From: an uncultured Bradyrhizobium sp.
GTDB taxonomy: Bacteria > Pseudomonadota > Alphaproteobacteria > Rhizobiales > Xanthobacteraceae
NCBI RefSeq assembly: GCF_936928535.1
Contig: NZ_CAKZHY010000172.1
Span: forward strand, 86,393 to 150,392
Direction: 5' to 3'
Length of the DNA stretch: 64,000 bases
Shown here: in pieces, positions 9,179 through 19,536 of the stretch
How the letters are laid out: the number at the start of each line of letters is the position of its first letter
How positions within the stretch are numbered: the stretch's first letter is position 1
The notes under the pieces: model-generated
The model's database searches: none
Told to the model about the DNA's origin: nothing
Seen by the model: only the letters and a program-made list of their open reading frames with translations
Program-made: the position numbers and the translations under genes

Positions 9179-10783
9179 ATGGATCGCAGGACCGTATTGA
9201 AGGGACTGGCCGGCGCGAGCGGTCTGGCGTTGACCGGTGGCCTCTCGGCCCCGGCGATCGCGCAAGGCTCGGCAGCCCGCACCCTGCGTTTCGTGCCGCA
9301 GGCCAATCTCGCCAATTTCGACCCCATCTGGGGCACCCAATACGTCGTGCGCAATGCGGCGGCCCTGGTCTGGGATACGCTCTACGGCGTCGATTCATCA
9401 CTCACGCCGCAACGCCAGATGGTCGAGTCCGAGGAAGTGACCGACGACGGCATGACCTGGACGTTCAAGCTGCGTTCGGGCCTGAAATTCCATGACGGCG
9501 AGCCCGTGCTGAGCAAGGACGTCGTCGCGAGCCTCAATCGCTGGGCGGCGCGCGATCCCATGGGCCTGATGCTCAAGGCGATCCAGCAGGAGCTCACGGC
9601 CGTCGACGACCGCACCTTCAAATGGGTCTTGAAGCAACCCTTTCCGAAGATGCTCTATGCGCTCGCCAAGAACAATTCGCCTTGCGCCTTCATCATGCCG
9701 GAGCGCATCGCGCAAACCGATCCGTTCAAGCAGATCTCGGATTATGTCGGCTCCGGCCCGATGAAATTCGTGACGGGCGAGTGGGTGCCGGGCGCGAAGG
9801 CGGTGTTCGAAAAATTCGCCGACTATGCGCCGCGGCAGGAGAAGGCGTCCTGGCTGGCGGGCGGCAAGCAGATCCTGATCGATCGCATCGAGTGGGTGAT
9901 CATGCCGGATCCGGCGACCGCGGCGGCGGCGTTGCAGAATGGCGAGATCGACTGGTGGGAGAACCCGATCGCCGATCTCGTTCCGGTGCTGAAGAAGAAC
10001 AAGAACATCAATGTCGATATCGGCGATCCCCTCGGCAATATCGGCTCCTTCCGCATGAACTTCCTGTATCCGCCCTTCAATGACGTGCGCGCGCGGCGCG
10101 CAGTGCTGATGGCGATGAGCCAGGAAGACTACATGCGCGCGCTCGTTGGCGACGACGATTCGCTGTGGAAGCCGCTGCCCAGCTTCTTCACGCCTGATAC
10201 GCCGCTCTACACCGAGATGGGTGGCGAGATCCTGAAGGGCAAGCGTGATCTTGATGCCGCCAAGAAGCTGCTTGCGGAGAGCGGATATTCCGGTCAGCCG
10301 GTGACGTGTCTCGTCGCGCAGGACCAGCCGATCACCAAGGCAATGGGCGACGTGACCGCCGATCTCTTGAAGAAGCTCGGCATGAATGTCGACTTCGTGG
10401 CGACGGATTGGGGCACGGTCGGCGCGCGCCGCGCACTGAAGACGCCGCCGGGCCAGGGCGGCTGGAACATGTTCCACACCTGGCATGCCGGCGCGGACTG
10501 CATCAACCCCGCGCCCTACACCGCCATTCGTGCCAACGGCGACAAGGCCTGGTTCGGCTGGCCGACCAGCGCCGGCACGGAAAAGGAGGTCACCTCCTGG
10601 TTCGACGCCAAGAACCTCGACGAAGAGAAGGCCGCGATCGGCCGTCTCAACAAGGCGGCGATGGACGACGTCGTCTACGCGCCGACCGGCTTCTTCCTGA
10701 GCTACACCGCGTGGCGCAAGAACGTCTCCGGTGTCACCAAGGGCCCGCTGCCGTTCTTCTGGGGCGTGTCGAAGACCGCATGA
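9179..10783 (+). CDS. Peptide/opine-type ABC transporter substrate-binding protein (SBP_bac_5)
   Basis: 534 residues, typical for DppA/OppA-type binding proteins. The N-terminus is a twin-arginine signal (DRRTVLKG, R3-R4, then a hydrophobic run ending about APAIAQ at residue 29), so it is probably exported folded to the periplasm. The mature part has family features such as WTFKLRSGLKFHDG. The ATG at 9179 follows GGAGAGGA. It opens a five-gene importer with tightly spaced permease and ATPase genes. Given the hydantoinase and carbamoylase directly upstream, the ligand may be a hydantoin, carbamoyl-amino acid or small peptide (inferred). Confidence 0.88.
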   Translation: MDRRTVLKGLAGASGLALTGGLSAPAIAQGSAARTLRFVPQANLANFDPIWGTQYVVRNAAALVWDTLYGVDSSLTPQRQMVESEEVTDDGMTWTFKLRSGLKFHDGEPVLSKDVVASLNRWAARDPMGLMLKAIQQELTAVDDRTFKWVLKQPFPKMLYALAKNNSPCAFIMPERIAQTDPFKQISDYVGSGPMKFVTGEWVPGAKAVFEKFADYAPRQEKASWLAGGKQILIDRIEWVIMPDPATAAAALQNGEIDWWENPIADLVPVLKKNKNINVDIGDPLGNIGSFRMNFLYPPFNDVRARRAVLMAMSQEDYMRALVGDDDSLWKPLPSFFTPDTPLYTEMGGEILKGKRDLDAAKKLLAESGYSGQPVTCLVAQDQPITKAMGDVTADLLKKLGMNVDFVATDWGTVGARRALKTPPGQGGWNMFHTWHAGADCINPAPYTAIRANGDKAWFGWPTSAGTEKEVTSWFDAKNLDEEKAAIGRLNKAAMDDVVYAPTGFFLSYTAWRKNVSGVTKGPLPFFWGVSKTA

Positions 10784-10800
10784 TTCTGCGCTGAGGCCAG

Positions 10801-11742
10801 ATGCTCTCCTACATCCTCCGGCGCATCGTCGCCACCTTGCCGGTGATGGCGATTGTCGCATTGTTCGTGTTCAGCCTGCTCTACATCGCGCCGGGTGATC
10901 CGGCCGTGGTGATCGCGGGCGACCAGGCGAGCCCGGAGGATGTGGAGCGGATCCGCCAAGGCCTCGGCCTCGATCGGCCGTTCCTGATCCAGTTCGGAAG
11001 CTGGGTCTGGCGTCTCATGCATGGGGATCTCGGCACCTCGATCTTCACCAATCTGCCGGTGTCGACGCTGATCGGGCAGCGTCTCGGGCCGACGCTGTCG
11101 CTGATGGCGATCGCGCTGCTGCTCACGATCGTCGTCGCGGTGCCGCTCGGCGTCGTCGCGGCCTGGAAGGCCGGCAGCTTCATCGATCGGGCTATCATGG
11201 GCTTTGCCGTATTCGGCTTCTCGCTGCCTGTCTTCGTGGTCGGCTACGTCCTCGCCTATGTCTTCGCGCTGCAGCTCGAATGGCTTCCGGTGCAGGGCTA
11301 TACGCCGCTCAACCAGGGCTTCTGGCCGTGGCTGCAGAATTTGATCCTGCCGTCGATCGCGCTCGGCTGCGTCTATATCGCACTGGTCGCGCGCATCACC
11401 CGTGTCGCCATGCTCGAAGTCCTGCAGCAGGACTATATCCGCACCGCCAAGGCAAAGGGCCTCGGGCAGGGCGGCATCCTGTTCATTCACGCGCTGAAGA
11501 ACGCGGCGGTGCCGATCGTCACCGTGATCGGCATCGGCATCGCGCTTTTGGTCGGCGGCGCGGTCGTCACCGAGAGCGTGTTCGCGATTCCCGGCCTCGG
11601 CCGTCTCACCATTGATGCGATCCTGCGCCGCGACTATCCCGTGATCCAGGGCATCGTGCTGCTGTTCAGCTTCGTCTACGTCCTCGTCAATCTGATGATC
11701 GACGTCACCTACACGCTCGTTGACCCGAGGATCCGCTATTGA
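10801..11742 (+). CDS. ABC transporter permease, DppB/OppB type
   Basis: 313-residue inner-membrane protein with the DppB layout: an N-terminal helix with MLSYILRRI, a periplasmic region with GDPA and LGLDRPFL, then helices with the cytoplasmic EAA-type loop (YIRTAKAKGLG) that contacts the ATPase. It starts 17 bases after the binding protein, and its stop overlaps the start of the next permease (TTG at 11739 across TGA 11740-11742), suggesting translational coupling. Confidence 0.9.
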   Translation: MLSYILRRIVATLPVMAIVALFVFSLLYIAPGDPAVVIAGDQASPEDVERIRQGLGLDRPFLIQFGSWVWRLMHGDLGTSIFTNLPVSTLIGQRLGPTLSLMAIALLLTIVVAVPLGVVAAWKAGSFIDRAIMGFAVFGFSLPVFVVGYVLAYVFALQLEWLPVQGYTPLNQGFWPWLQNLILPSIALGCVYIALVARITRVAMLEVLQQDYIRTAKAKGLGQGGILFIHALKNAAVPIVTVIGIGIALLVGGAVVTESVFAIPGLGRLTIDAILRRDYPVIQGIVLLFSFVYVLVNLMIDVTYTLVDPRIRY

Positions 11743-12662
11743 CCGACACGACCGTCAGTCCTCAAGCCCTGCCGGCCGGCCTGGTCGTCGCACCGCTTCT
11801 GCCTGAAATCCTTCGGCCGGTCACGATCCGCCGTGGCTTCATCGGGTTCTTGCGCAGCCATCCGACCGTCGCGATCGGCGGCGTGTTGCTGCTGATGCTG
11901 GTCCTGATCGCGATTCTTGCGCCTTATCTCTGGACTGTCGACCCGACGGCGCTTGCGCCCGCCAAGCGCACGAGGGCGCCCTCGGCGGCCTTCTGGTTCG
12001 GCACCGACGCGCTGGGCCGCGATGTCTATTCACGCGTTCTGTTCGGCGCACGGGTCTCGCTGACGGTCGGTCTGTCGGTCGCGACCTTCGCCTCCGCGGC
12101 CGGCCTCGCCATCGGCATGGTCTCGGGCTTCGTCCGCTGGGCCGACGGCATCCTGATGCGCTTCATGGATGGCTTGATGTCGATCCCGCCGATCCTGCTC
12201 GCGATTGCGCTGATGGCACTGACGCGCGGCAGCGTAGGCAACGTCATCCTGGCCATCACCATCGCCGAGATTCCGCGCGTCTCGCGCCTGGTCCGCAGCG
12301 TGGTGCTGTCGCTGCGGGAGCAGCCTTATGTGGACGCCGCGGTCGCATGCGGCACGCGCACGCCGATGATCATCCTGCGCCACATCCTGCCCAACACGGT
12401 CGCGCCGATGCTGGTCCAGGCAACCTATATCTGCGCCAGCGCCATGATCACAGAGGCGATCCTGTCCTTCATTGGTGCCGGCACGCCGCCGACCATTCCG
12501 TCCTGGGGCAACATCATGGCTGAGGGCCGCGCACTGTGGCAGGTCAAGCCCTACATCGTGTTCTTCCCGGCGGCCTTTCTTTCGATCACCGTGCTCGCCG
12601 TGAACCTGCTCGGCGATGGCCTTCGCGATGCGCTCGATCCGCGCATGGCCAAGCGTCTTTGA
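11739..12662 (+). CDS. ABC transporter permease, DppC/OppC type
   Basis: 307 residues. The DppC hallmarks are present: an N-terminal cytoplasmic tail and first helix (residues about 45-65), the motif FGTDALGRDVYSRVLFGAR after it, and an EAA loop (YVDAAVACGTRTPMIILRHILPN). Start is TTG at 11739, overlapping the upstream stop by 4 bases; no better start fits the tail. Pairs with the preceding permease to form the membrane channel of the importer. Confidence 0.9.
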   Translation: MTDTTVSPQALPAGLVVAPLLPEILRPVTIRRGFIGFLRSHPTVAIGGVLLLMLVLIAILAPYLWTVDPTALAPAKRTRAPSAAFWFGTDALGRDVYSRVLFGARVSLTVGLSVATFASAAGLAIGMVSGFVRWADGILMRFMDGLMSIPPILLAIALMALTRGSVGNVILAITIAEIPRVSRLVRSVVLSLREQPYVDAAVACGTRTPMIILRHILPNTVAPMLVQATYICASAMITEAILSFIGAGTPPTIPSWGNIMAEGRALWQVKPYIVFFPAAFLSITVLAVNLLGDGLRDALDPRMAKRL

Positions 12663-12681
12663 TGGACCGGGGCTGATCGCG

Positions 12682-13667
<986 letters not shown>

Positions 13668-13671
<4 letters not shown>

Positions 13672-14648
13672 GTGTCCCGCTCCTCCAGGTCAACGACCTC
13701 AAGAAGCACTTCCCGGTGAACAAGGGGCTGTTCGGGCGGCAAACCGAATGGGTCTACGCCGTCGACGGCGTGTCGTTCGAGATCGCGAAGGGCGAGACGC
13801 TGTCGCTGGTCGGCGAATCCGGCTGCGGCAAGTCGACGGTTGGCCGCGCGATCCTGCGGCTGTTCGACGTGACCTCAGGCCAGGTCGTGCTCGATGGCCA
13901 GCGTATCGACGACGCGCATCCGAGCACGATGCGTCAGCTGCGTCAGCGCATTCAGGTGGTGTTCCAGGACCCGTTCTCGAGCCTCAATCCGCGCATGCGG
14001 GTGCGCGACATCCTGGCCGAGCCAATCCGCAATTTCGGCCTCGCCAAATCGGCCATCGATCTCGAGACGCGCGTGACTGCCCTGATGGACATTGTGCGTT
14101 TGCCGCGCGAAGCGCTCAACCGCCGGCCGCACGAATTCTCCGGTGGCCAGCGTCAGCGTATCGGCATCGCCAGGGCGCTCGCGGCCGAGCCTGAGCTGAT
14201 CGTCTGTGACGAGGCGGTCTCGGCGCTCGACGTTTCGGTCAAGGCGCAGATCGTCAACCTGCTGCAGGATCTGCAGCGCGAGTTCGGGCTGGCACTGCTG
14301 TTCATCAGCCACGATCTCGCCATCGTCGAGCACATGACCCACCGCGTCGCGGTGATGTATCTCGGCAAGATCGTCGAAGTGGCGCCGCGTCGACAGATCT
14401 TTGCCGCGCCGAGACACCCCTATACCAAAGCGTTGCTCTCCGCCGTGCCGCTGCCGGAGCCCGGGGCCAAGCGCGATCCAATCATCCTCGGCGGTGACGT
14501 GCCAAGTCCGATCAATCCTCCGAAAGGCTGCCGCTTCCATACCCGCTGCCCCTACGTCTTCGACCGTTGCCGGACCGAAGAGCCGCAGCTTCGTTCGGAA
14601 GGCGAGCAATGGGTGGCCTGCCATCTGGATGCGCTGCCGGCAGCATAG
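13668..14648 (+). CDS. ABC transporter ATP-binding protein, DppF/OppF type
   Basis: 326 residues. It has Walker A (GESGCGKST), QVVFQDPFSSLNPRM at the Q-loop, signature FSGGQRQRIGIARAL, Walker B (LIVCDEAVSALDVS) and the C-terminal Cys-containing CRFHTRCPYVFDRC region typical of DppF. It completes a full Dpp-type importer (binding protein, two permeases, two ATPases) at 9179-14648 and overlaps the upstream ATPase by 4 bases. Confidence 0.9.
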
Positions 14649-14677
14649 AACGGCTTCGTGATGCTGAAACGCGCATG

Positions 14678-14712
14678 AAAAAGGGGCCGCCCTGTGGGGG
14701 AAGGGCGGCCCC
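14678..14712 (-). terminator. Rho-independent terminator for the AraC-family gene
   Basis: Perfect 11-bp arms GGGGCCGCCCT (14683-14693) and AGGGCGGCCCC (14702-14712). On the minus strand the hairpin is followed by five T, so it terminates the AraC gene transcribed leftward; it may also slow transcripts leaving the Dpp operon. Confidence 0.82.
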
Positions 14713-14788
14713 AAGACGCTCGTCAGCCCGGGAGGAGGAGGCGCGAGCCGGCGCAGGCAGGGCACCTACGCGAAAAGGCTTGTCGATG

Positions 14789-15373
14789 TCATGCAGCAGT
14801 GCTCGCGATGTGGTCCTGATCCCATGATGGACGTCGTCGTGGCAGTGCTTCAACGTCAAGCCGGCGGTTCTTGCTGGCCGCACGCCAGCGCGCCGGCGTC
14901 TCGCCGCTGATGCGCTTGAAGACGGTCGAAAAGTGCGCCTGAGTGCTGAAGCCGACTGCAAGAGCGATATCGGCCAAGGCTCTCTCTGATGTCGTCAACA
15001 GCGACTTCGCCTGCTCGATGCGATGATGAAGCAGATATTCGCGCGGACGATATCCGGTCGCTGCACGGAACTGCGCGGCGAAATGCATCCTGGAAAGGCC
15101 TGCGACGCCGGCGAGCTCGGACAGGCTGATTCCGCGCTCGAAATGAGCGGCGATATGTTGTTCGACGCGCCGCAGCCGCCATTTCGGCAGAGCATTGACC
15201 TTGGCGCGCGGCAATTCGGGCCGGGTCAGATGGATCACGAGTTCCCGGTCGATCGCCTCAACCGCACGAGGCGCTTCGTGAGTTCCCGGACCGGCCGGAA
15301 GATTGATCCGGGCATGAGCCCTGTGCAATTCGATGAGCATCGCCTGTTCCTTCTCAGCTTCGCGGTCGTTCAC
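14789..15373 (-). CDS. AraC-family transcriptional regulator, short form
   Basis: 194 residues. A two-HTH AraC domain occupies about residues 65-165 (SLSELAGVAGLSRMHFAAQFRAATGYRPREYL and LADIALAVGFSTQAHFSTVFKRISGETP). There is no recognisable ligand-binding N-terminal domain, only a short 60-residue lead, so it may respond through protein contacts or expression level. Start could also be the Met 11 codons downstream. Its upstream region carries a three-repeat CTAAC-type box (15438-15462) shared with four other transcription units nearby. A strong terminator follows. Confidence 0.85.
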   Translation of the reverse strand: MNDREAEKEQAMLIELHRAHARINLPAGPGTHEAPRAVEAIDRELVIHLTRPELPRAKVNALPKWRLRRVEQHIAAHFERGISLSELAGVAGLSRMHFAAQFRAATGYRPREYLLHHRIEQAKSLLTTSERALADIALAVGFSTQAHFSTVFKRISGETPARWRAASKNRRLDVEALPRRRPSWDQDHIASTAA

Positions 15374-15437
15374 CAGGACCGGTGGACACGCATCCTCGGT
15401 ATGCTGAAAGAATAAGCTTGGGCAGGCTCGGACGCTC

Positions 15438-15462
15438 GTTAGGGGTGATTAGGATCTGTTAG
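15438..15462 (-). promoter_or_regulatory. CTAAC-type 10-bp direct-repeat box A, upstream of the AraC gene
   Basis: Read on the minus strand: CTAAC, CTAAT and CTAAC at exactly 10-bp steps (15462-15458, 15452-15448, 15442-15438), followed by GAGC. It ends 65 bases before the AraC start. Same layout as the boxes near 16305, 19443, 20242 and 21171. Confidence 0.6.
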
Positions 15463-15538
15463 ATTGTGTGGGGTGGATCGGATGCCGCGACAGGCCGCAG
15501 CGGCTTCAACTTGAATCAATGTATCAAGGGCTTGTCGG

Positions 15539-16246
15539 TTACTCGAAGACGGCATCGAAGATCTCGACGTCGATCAGAACGGGTTTGGCGATCACCGCTG
15601 CATCCGGCTGTCGCGTCAACGTACGCCGGAGGGTCGGCACCACGATGCCGCCGAAATTCTCGTGGGCCCACGAATAGTGCGCGACATGGGCGCCCAGGAG
15701 ATCGTGGTCGGTTCGTCGCTGCAAAGCGTTCTCGTCGAAATAGAAGACCTGTTCGGATGCAAGGTTGATCAGGCTCGACGGCAATTGCGCGCGAAGGCAT
15801 CGCCACGTCTCGCTGTTCTCCTGCCATGGCGGCAATTCCTCCACCACGACGTCGGGACGGGCGAGGAGGAACGGGGTCGTGAGATAATTCCAGATCTGGA
15901 CGCCGCAGAAGAAGACCAGATGCAGTTCGTCCGCGAGCGCATGTGTGCCATTGGTCGGGAAAGCAAGGCTCGGGCTTCGCCAGGTCCGCAGCACCTCGCC
16001 ATCCAGGCTCTCGATCGTGATCGCGTCCGCCTGAAAGGCGCCGCACTGCTCGCCCCCGGTGATTCCGGTGAAGCGGACCGATTGTGTGCGCGTCGATCCC
16101 TCCGCGGTCACATCCTTGAATTCGCGGGCATGGCCGGCGTCGGAAAACAGGCTACCGCCGACCGACAGATGCAGGGTGAATCGGCTCAGGCCGTTCCAGC
16201 GGGCCATTCCCCCGCAGGCGTCGATCGCATCGTCAAGAAGGGCCAT
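15539..16246 (-). CDS. Conserved-looking protein of unknown function, 235 aa
   Basis: I do not recognise the family. There is no signal peptide and no membrane segment. Sequence is rich in alternating polar/hydrophobic strands (FTLHLSVGGSLF, VRFTGITGGEQCGAF, AITIESLDGEVLRTW; later QVFYFDENALQRRTDHDLLG), which suggests a beta-rich lipocalin- or LolA-like fold; this is a guess. The start MALLDDAIDACGGMARWNGLSRF looks genuine. It has its own CTAAC box about 59 bases upstream, so it probably belongs to the same regulon as its neighbours. It lies immediately downstream of, and on the same strand as, the large regulator gene. Confidence 0.75.
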   Translation of the reverse strand: MALLDDAIDACGGMARWNGLSRFTLHLSVGGSLFSDAGHAREFKDVTAEGSTRTQSVRFTGITGGEQCGAFQADAITIESLDGEVLRTWRSPSLAFPTNGTHALADELHLVFFCGVQIWNYLTTPFLLARPDVVVEELPPWQENSETWRCLRAQLPSSLINLASEQVFYFDENALQRRTDHDLLGAHVAHYSWAHENFGGIVVPTLRRTLTRQPDAAVIAKPVLIDVEIFDAVFE

Positions 16247-16304
16247 GTCTCACTGCATCCACCATGAATGGGATCACCATGGCGGGGCGCGGGCGGCTTG
16301 GCGT

Positions 16305-16326
16305 GTTAGAAGTTGTTAGGAGTTGC
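16305..16326 (-). promoter_or_regulatory. CTAAC-type direct-repeat box B, upstream of the 235-aa unknown gene
   Basis: Minus strand: GCAAC (16326-16322), then CTAAC (16319-16315) and CTAAC (16309-16305), the last two 10 bp apart. The GCAAC seven bases before the first CTAAC recurs in boxes at 19456 and 21164. The box ends 59 bases before the gene start. Unlike the other boxes it is not followed by GAGC. Confidence 0.5.
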
Positions 16327-16363
16327 AAGAGCGAGATTTTTCGGTATCCCGTTGAAGACGCTT

Positions 16364-19201
16364 CTAATTCAGCGCGCTCAGCAACCCCTTGGCGGCGACA
16401 AGGTCGCGGCCCGACAGGCCTTCCTGATAGTGCGCGACGAGCGGCGCCAGCAGGGCCTTTGCATCGCCCTTTCGACCAGCCTGCAGCCAGAGGCGAGCAA
16501 GACTCATTGCCCCCCGCAACTCCCAGCCGCGCGCACATTGCCGGCGCGACAAAGCCAGCGACTGCTGGAGCCATGATTCGGCTTCCGTCGCCCTGGCGGA
16601 TTGCACCAGAATGTCCGCCTTGACCCGGAGCATTTCCGGCATATCGAAGGATTCGCCGTGATCGCCGATCTGGGCGATGGCCTCATCGATCGTGTGCAAC
16701 GCCTCATCCGCCTGGTTCTGGGCCGCAAGCCCCTCTGCGAGCGCCGTTGCGAACACGGTCGTCATGATCCTGTGCCGCGTGGCGTACAGGGTCGCCTGAC
16801 TGCGGCGAAGATGTTCGATGCCGCCAGCGATATCACCGCGGCGGAGCAGAAGCTCTCCCTTCTGGCCGATGCCGACCGCGTGATAGGGGCCGAGAAAGTG
16901 GCGCGCGGCGTGGTCGATCAGCCGCTCGATCAAGCTCTCGGCGCTGGTCCAGTCACCGACCCACAGAAACACGTAGATTGTCCAGATCAAGGCAATGCCG
17001 AGTGTCAGCGGCTGCTCGAGCTGCTCGGCCTCCTTGACGGTGTATCGCGCTGCCTCGATGGCACGGTCGGGCCGGCCGCTGAGCCAGAGCCCCCGCGCCA
17101 AAGCGACCAGCGCGACAATGCGGTCGTCATAGCCGAGATGGCCGATATTCAGCCGCTGCGAGCCCGGATTGTCCACCATCGCGCTCTCGCAGAACTGGAC
17201 GGCCTTGTCCTGGTTGCCGATGAGATGATGGGCCACCCCGAGCATCCACTCGACGTTCAGCGTGCTGGTCGGGTCGTTCAGCTTCCTGGCGACGGCCTGG
17301 CCCTGTTCGCCGGTGCCGAGCGCGCCGTGAAAATCGCCGACCCGGGTGAGATAGATGTGTAATCCGCGCAACAGCCAGAGCTGCCAGTGCAGATCATCGA
17401 GCTCTTGCGCCAATTGCAGGCTGCGCGTGAATGCGGAGCGAACCCCTTCCGTATTGCCCTGGGTGAACATCACGGACACGCCGAGGGCTGCCTGCAAGGC
17501 CATTTCCTGGCGGGGGTCGCTGGCATCTGCAGATGCCAGCGCCTGCTGGGTCCAGCTATGGCATTCCGTCAGCAATGTCAGCTCGAGGAAGAACTGTGCG
17601 GCTGACGCCGCCAGGTCCACGCCGATCGTGCAGTCGCCGCTTTCCGAGAAGCTCCATGTCAGCGCGGCTCGCACATTCGGCAGATGGTCGGCATAGGGCA
17701 GGAAGCCGCCGGCGCTCTGCATGCCCGTCGATTTCACCGAAATGTCGTGCAGGAAATCGCGGAAATAGACGGCGTGGGCACGCAAGACGCGCGCCGCTTC
17801 GCCACTCTCGGAGAGCTTGTCGCCGACGAACGCGCGGGTCGTGTCGAGAAGGCGGTATCGCAGCCGGCGTTCCGCAGGCGACGTCGTGATCAGAGATTTG
17901 GACAACAGATTGGAGATGGCTTCGATCGCCTCGGCCTCGTCGATGCCCTGACTTGCAGCGACAGCGAGTGCAGCTTCCAGCGTGAATGGTCCGACGAAGA
18001 CAGACAATCCGCGCAAGGTCGCGCTTTCGGCGGCGGGCAGAAGATCGTAGCTCCAGCTCAGCGCCGCGCTCAGCGTCTGGTGCCGGGGGATAGCAGTGCG
18101 GCGTCCCCGCCACAGCAGCGAGAAGCGGCTGTCGAGCAGCGAGGCCGTGCCGGCGATGCCGTAGGCGTTGACCCGTCCGGCGGCAAGCTCGATGGCGAGC
18201 GCAATGCCGTCCAGCCGCCGGCAGATATCAGCGACGAGAGGCGCATCCTCCTCACTGAGTTCGAATTCGCTCAGGCTCTCGGCGATCCGCTCGACAAAAA
18301 GCTGGCTCGCCGGATAGGCAAGGATTTCAGCCATGCTCAGGCCGTCGCGTTGCGGCGGACAATCCAGTGGAAACAGCCGGTAGACCCGTTCGCCCTCGGT
18401 GCGGAAGGATTCCCGGCTGGTGGCGAGAATATGCAGCTCAGGGGCTTCCCGCACGATGCGCTCGGCCAGGGGAGCAAGTTCGTCGATGATGTGTTCGCAG
18501 CTGTCGAAGACCAGCAGCATCCGGCGATTGCGCAGCGACTGCAGCAGCCCCGGGATCGGGTCGCCGGAACTGACGGTCAGGCCGAGGGCCGCGGCGATCG
18601 TGCCAGCAACGAGTCGTGGGTCCGTCAGCGCACCAAAATCGACGAAGCAGACCTGACCCTCGAAACCAGCATGCTGGCCATGCGCCACGGCGAGCGCGAC
18701 GGAGGTCTTGCCGATGCCGCCGGGACCGACGACGGTGACGAACCGATGCAGGGAAAGTTCGGTTGCGATCTTCTCGACCGCGTCGTCGCGGCCGATCATG
18801 TTCGCAAGGGGGGCGGGCAGGGAGCGAAGCGAAGAAGCAACCGCGCCTGTCCTGATCTCTGCAGGTGCCGCGCGGAGCAGCGGTGCCGTGAAGCAATAGC
18901 CCCGGCCAGGCACATTGACGACATAGCGGGCGCCTTCGCCGCCATCGCCCAGCGCCTTGCGCAGCGAGGTGATGTGAAAGCGCAGGCTGCCCTCATCGAC
19001 GTTCACGTCGGCCCAGATCCGCTTGACCAATTCCCGCTTGTCGACGACCTCGCCGGCACGCTCGGCGAGAAAGATCAGGATGTCGAGGGCGCGGCCGCCG
19101 AGATGCAGCGGCACGCCATCCTTCTCGAGCAGCCGAGACCGGGGAAACAGCCGGAAGGCCCCGAAGGAAATGGCTGAGTCCTGGTCGTTATTATCTGGCA
19201 C
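16364..19201 (-). CDS. OmpR-type winged-helix / STAND ATPase / helical-repeat transcriptional regulator, copy 1
   Basis: 945 residues from the GTG at 19201. The N-terminal PhoB/OmpR-like DNA-binding domain spans about residues 12-105 (GGRALDILIFLAERAGEVVDK region, then RYVVNVPGRGYCF). An NB-ARC/STAND-like ATPase spans about 130-420, with Walker A GPGGIGKT (159-166), Walker B LLVFDSCEH and TSRE. The remaining ~500 residues are Ala/Leu-rich helices resembling TPR repeats. GTG 19201 is chosen over the upstream ATG because it aligns with the start of copy 2 and makes both exactly 945 residues. Such proteins are signal-triggered switches: ligand or partner binding to the repeats licenses ATP-driven assembly and DNA binding. 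It sits among five CTAAC-box units and is the obvious candidate reader (inferred). Confidence 0.88.
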   Translation of the reverse strand: MPDNNDQDSAISFGAFRLFPRSRLLEKDGVPLHLGGRALDILIFLAERAGEVVDKRELVKRIWADVNVDEGSLRFHITSLRKALGDGGEGARYVVNVPGRGYCFTAPLLRAAPAEIRTGAVASSLRSLPAPLANMIGRDDAVEKIATELSLHRFVTVVGPGGIGKTSVALAVAHGQHAGFEGQVCFVDFGALTDPRLVAGTIAAALGLTVSSGDPIPGLLQSLRNRRMLLVFDSCEHIIDELAPLAERIVREAPELHILATSRESFRTEGERVYRLFPLDCPPQRDGLSMAEILAYPASQLFVERIAESLSEFELSEEDAPLVADICRRLDGIALAIELAAGRVNAYGIAGTASLLDSRFSLLWRGRRTAIPRHQTLSAALSWSYDLLPAAESATLRGLSVFVGPFTLEAALAVAASQGIDEAEAIEAISNLLSKSLITTSPAERRLRYRLLDTTRAFVGDKLSESGEAARVLRAHAVYFRDFLHDISVKSTGMQSAGGFLPYADHLPNVRAALTWSFSESGDCTIGVDLAASAAQFFLELTLLTECHSWTQQALASADASDPRQEMALQAALGVSVMFTQGNTEGVRSAFTRSLQLAQELDDLHWQLWLLRGLHIYLTRVGDFHGALGTGEQGQAVARKLNDPTSTLNVEWMLGVAHHLIGNQDKAVQFCESAMVDNPGSQRLNIGHLGYDDRIVALVALARGLWLSGRPDRAIEAARYTVKEAEQLEQPLTLGIALIWTIYVFLWVGDWTSAESLIERLIDHAARHFLGPYHAVGIGQKGELLLRRGDIAGGIEHLRRSQATLYATRHRIMTTVFATALAEGLAAQNQADEALHTIDEAIAQIGDHGESFDMPEMLRVKADILVQSARATEAESWLQQSLALSRRQCARGWELRGAMSLARLWLQAGRKGDAKALLAPLVAHYQEGLSGRDLVAAKGLLSALN

Positions 19202-19257
19202 GCGCCGTGGTTCCAATAAGGAAAGGGCTGCTGTCTGTTGATCTACCTGAACGAGAC

Positions 19258-19283
19258 CGTGAGTAAACCGGCCGAAAGCGGAG
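19258..19283 (-). promoter_or_regulatory. Upstream element of STAND regulator copy 1, shared with copy 2
   Basis: Plus-strand CGTGAGTAAACCGGCCGAAA, then GCGGAG, corresponds base for base (with a few changes) to CGTCCAGTAAACTGGACGAA, then AGCAGAG, upstream of copy 2. In both the element is about 60-66 bases from the start codon. It is a degenerate palindrome here and a perfect one at copy 2. Confidence 0.5.
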
Positions 19284-19442
19284 AAATCGAGCAACAGGCA
19301 GGGGATCGGGTAGAAAGCATCGGGATCAAACGCTGCGAATTTTGTTTAAACGCGAACGGCTTATGCGGGAAGCGGGAAGATTCAGCAAAGTGCTCCAGGC
19401 TGATGCTGTTGCCATGACCGGATGTGTCACGCGCCAGCAATC

Positions 19443-19471
19443 ATAACACATTCTTGCAACGTCTAACGAGC
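19443..19471 (+). promoter_or_regulatory. CTAAC-type direct-repeat box D, upstream of the histidine kinase gene
   Basis: ATAAC (19443-19447) and CTAAC (19463-19467) are exactly 20 bp apart, with a degenerate CTTGC at the midpoint (19453), and the last repeat is followed by GAGC. GCAAC at 19456-19460 precedes the last CTAAC by seven bases, as in boxes B and E. The box lies 70 bases before the kinase start. Confidence 0.5.
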
Positions 19472-19536
19472 GTGAGCCGCTCGTCTGGATCACTATAGCG
19501 TTCGAGTTAGGCCTATTTCCAATGGGGGAGGCTATG

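Larger units (their letters stand above)
19202..19536. other. Divergent intergenic region between STAND regulator copy 1 and the histidine kinase
   Basis: 335 bases. It holds the upstream element shared with copy 2 (19258-19283), an AT-rich stretch around 19330-19350, and CTAAC box D (19443-19471) pointing toward the kinase gene. No other gene is seen. Confidence 0.6.

Noticed and set aside
17684..19177. Plus-strand frame of 497 codons opposite STAND regulator copy 1
   Set aside because: Composition (Arg, Gln, Asp rich) is that of an antisense shadow, and the minus-strand protein has clear domains.
16364..19201. Calling the large regulators LAL/MalT-type LuxR proteins
   Set aside because: The DNA-binding part is an N-terminal OmpR/PhoB winged helix; no C-terminal LuxR HTH is visible.
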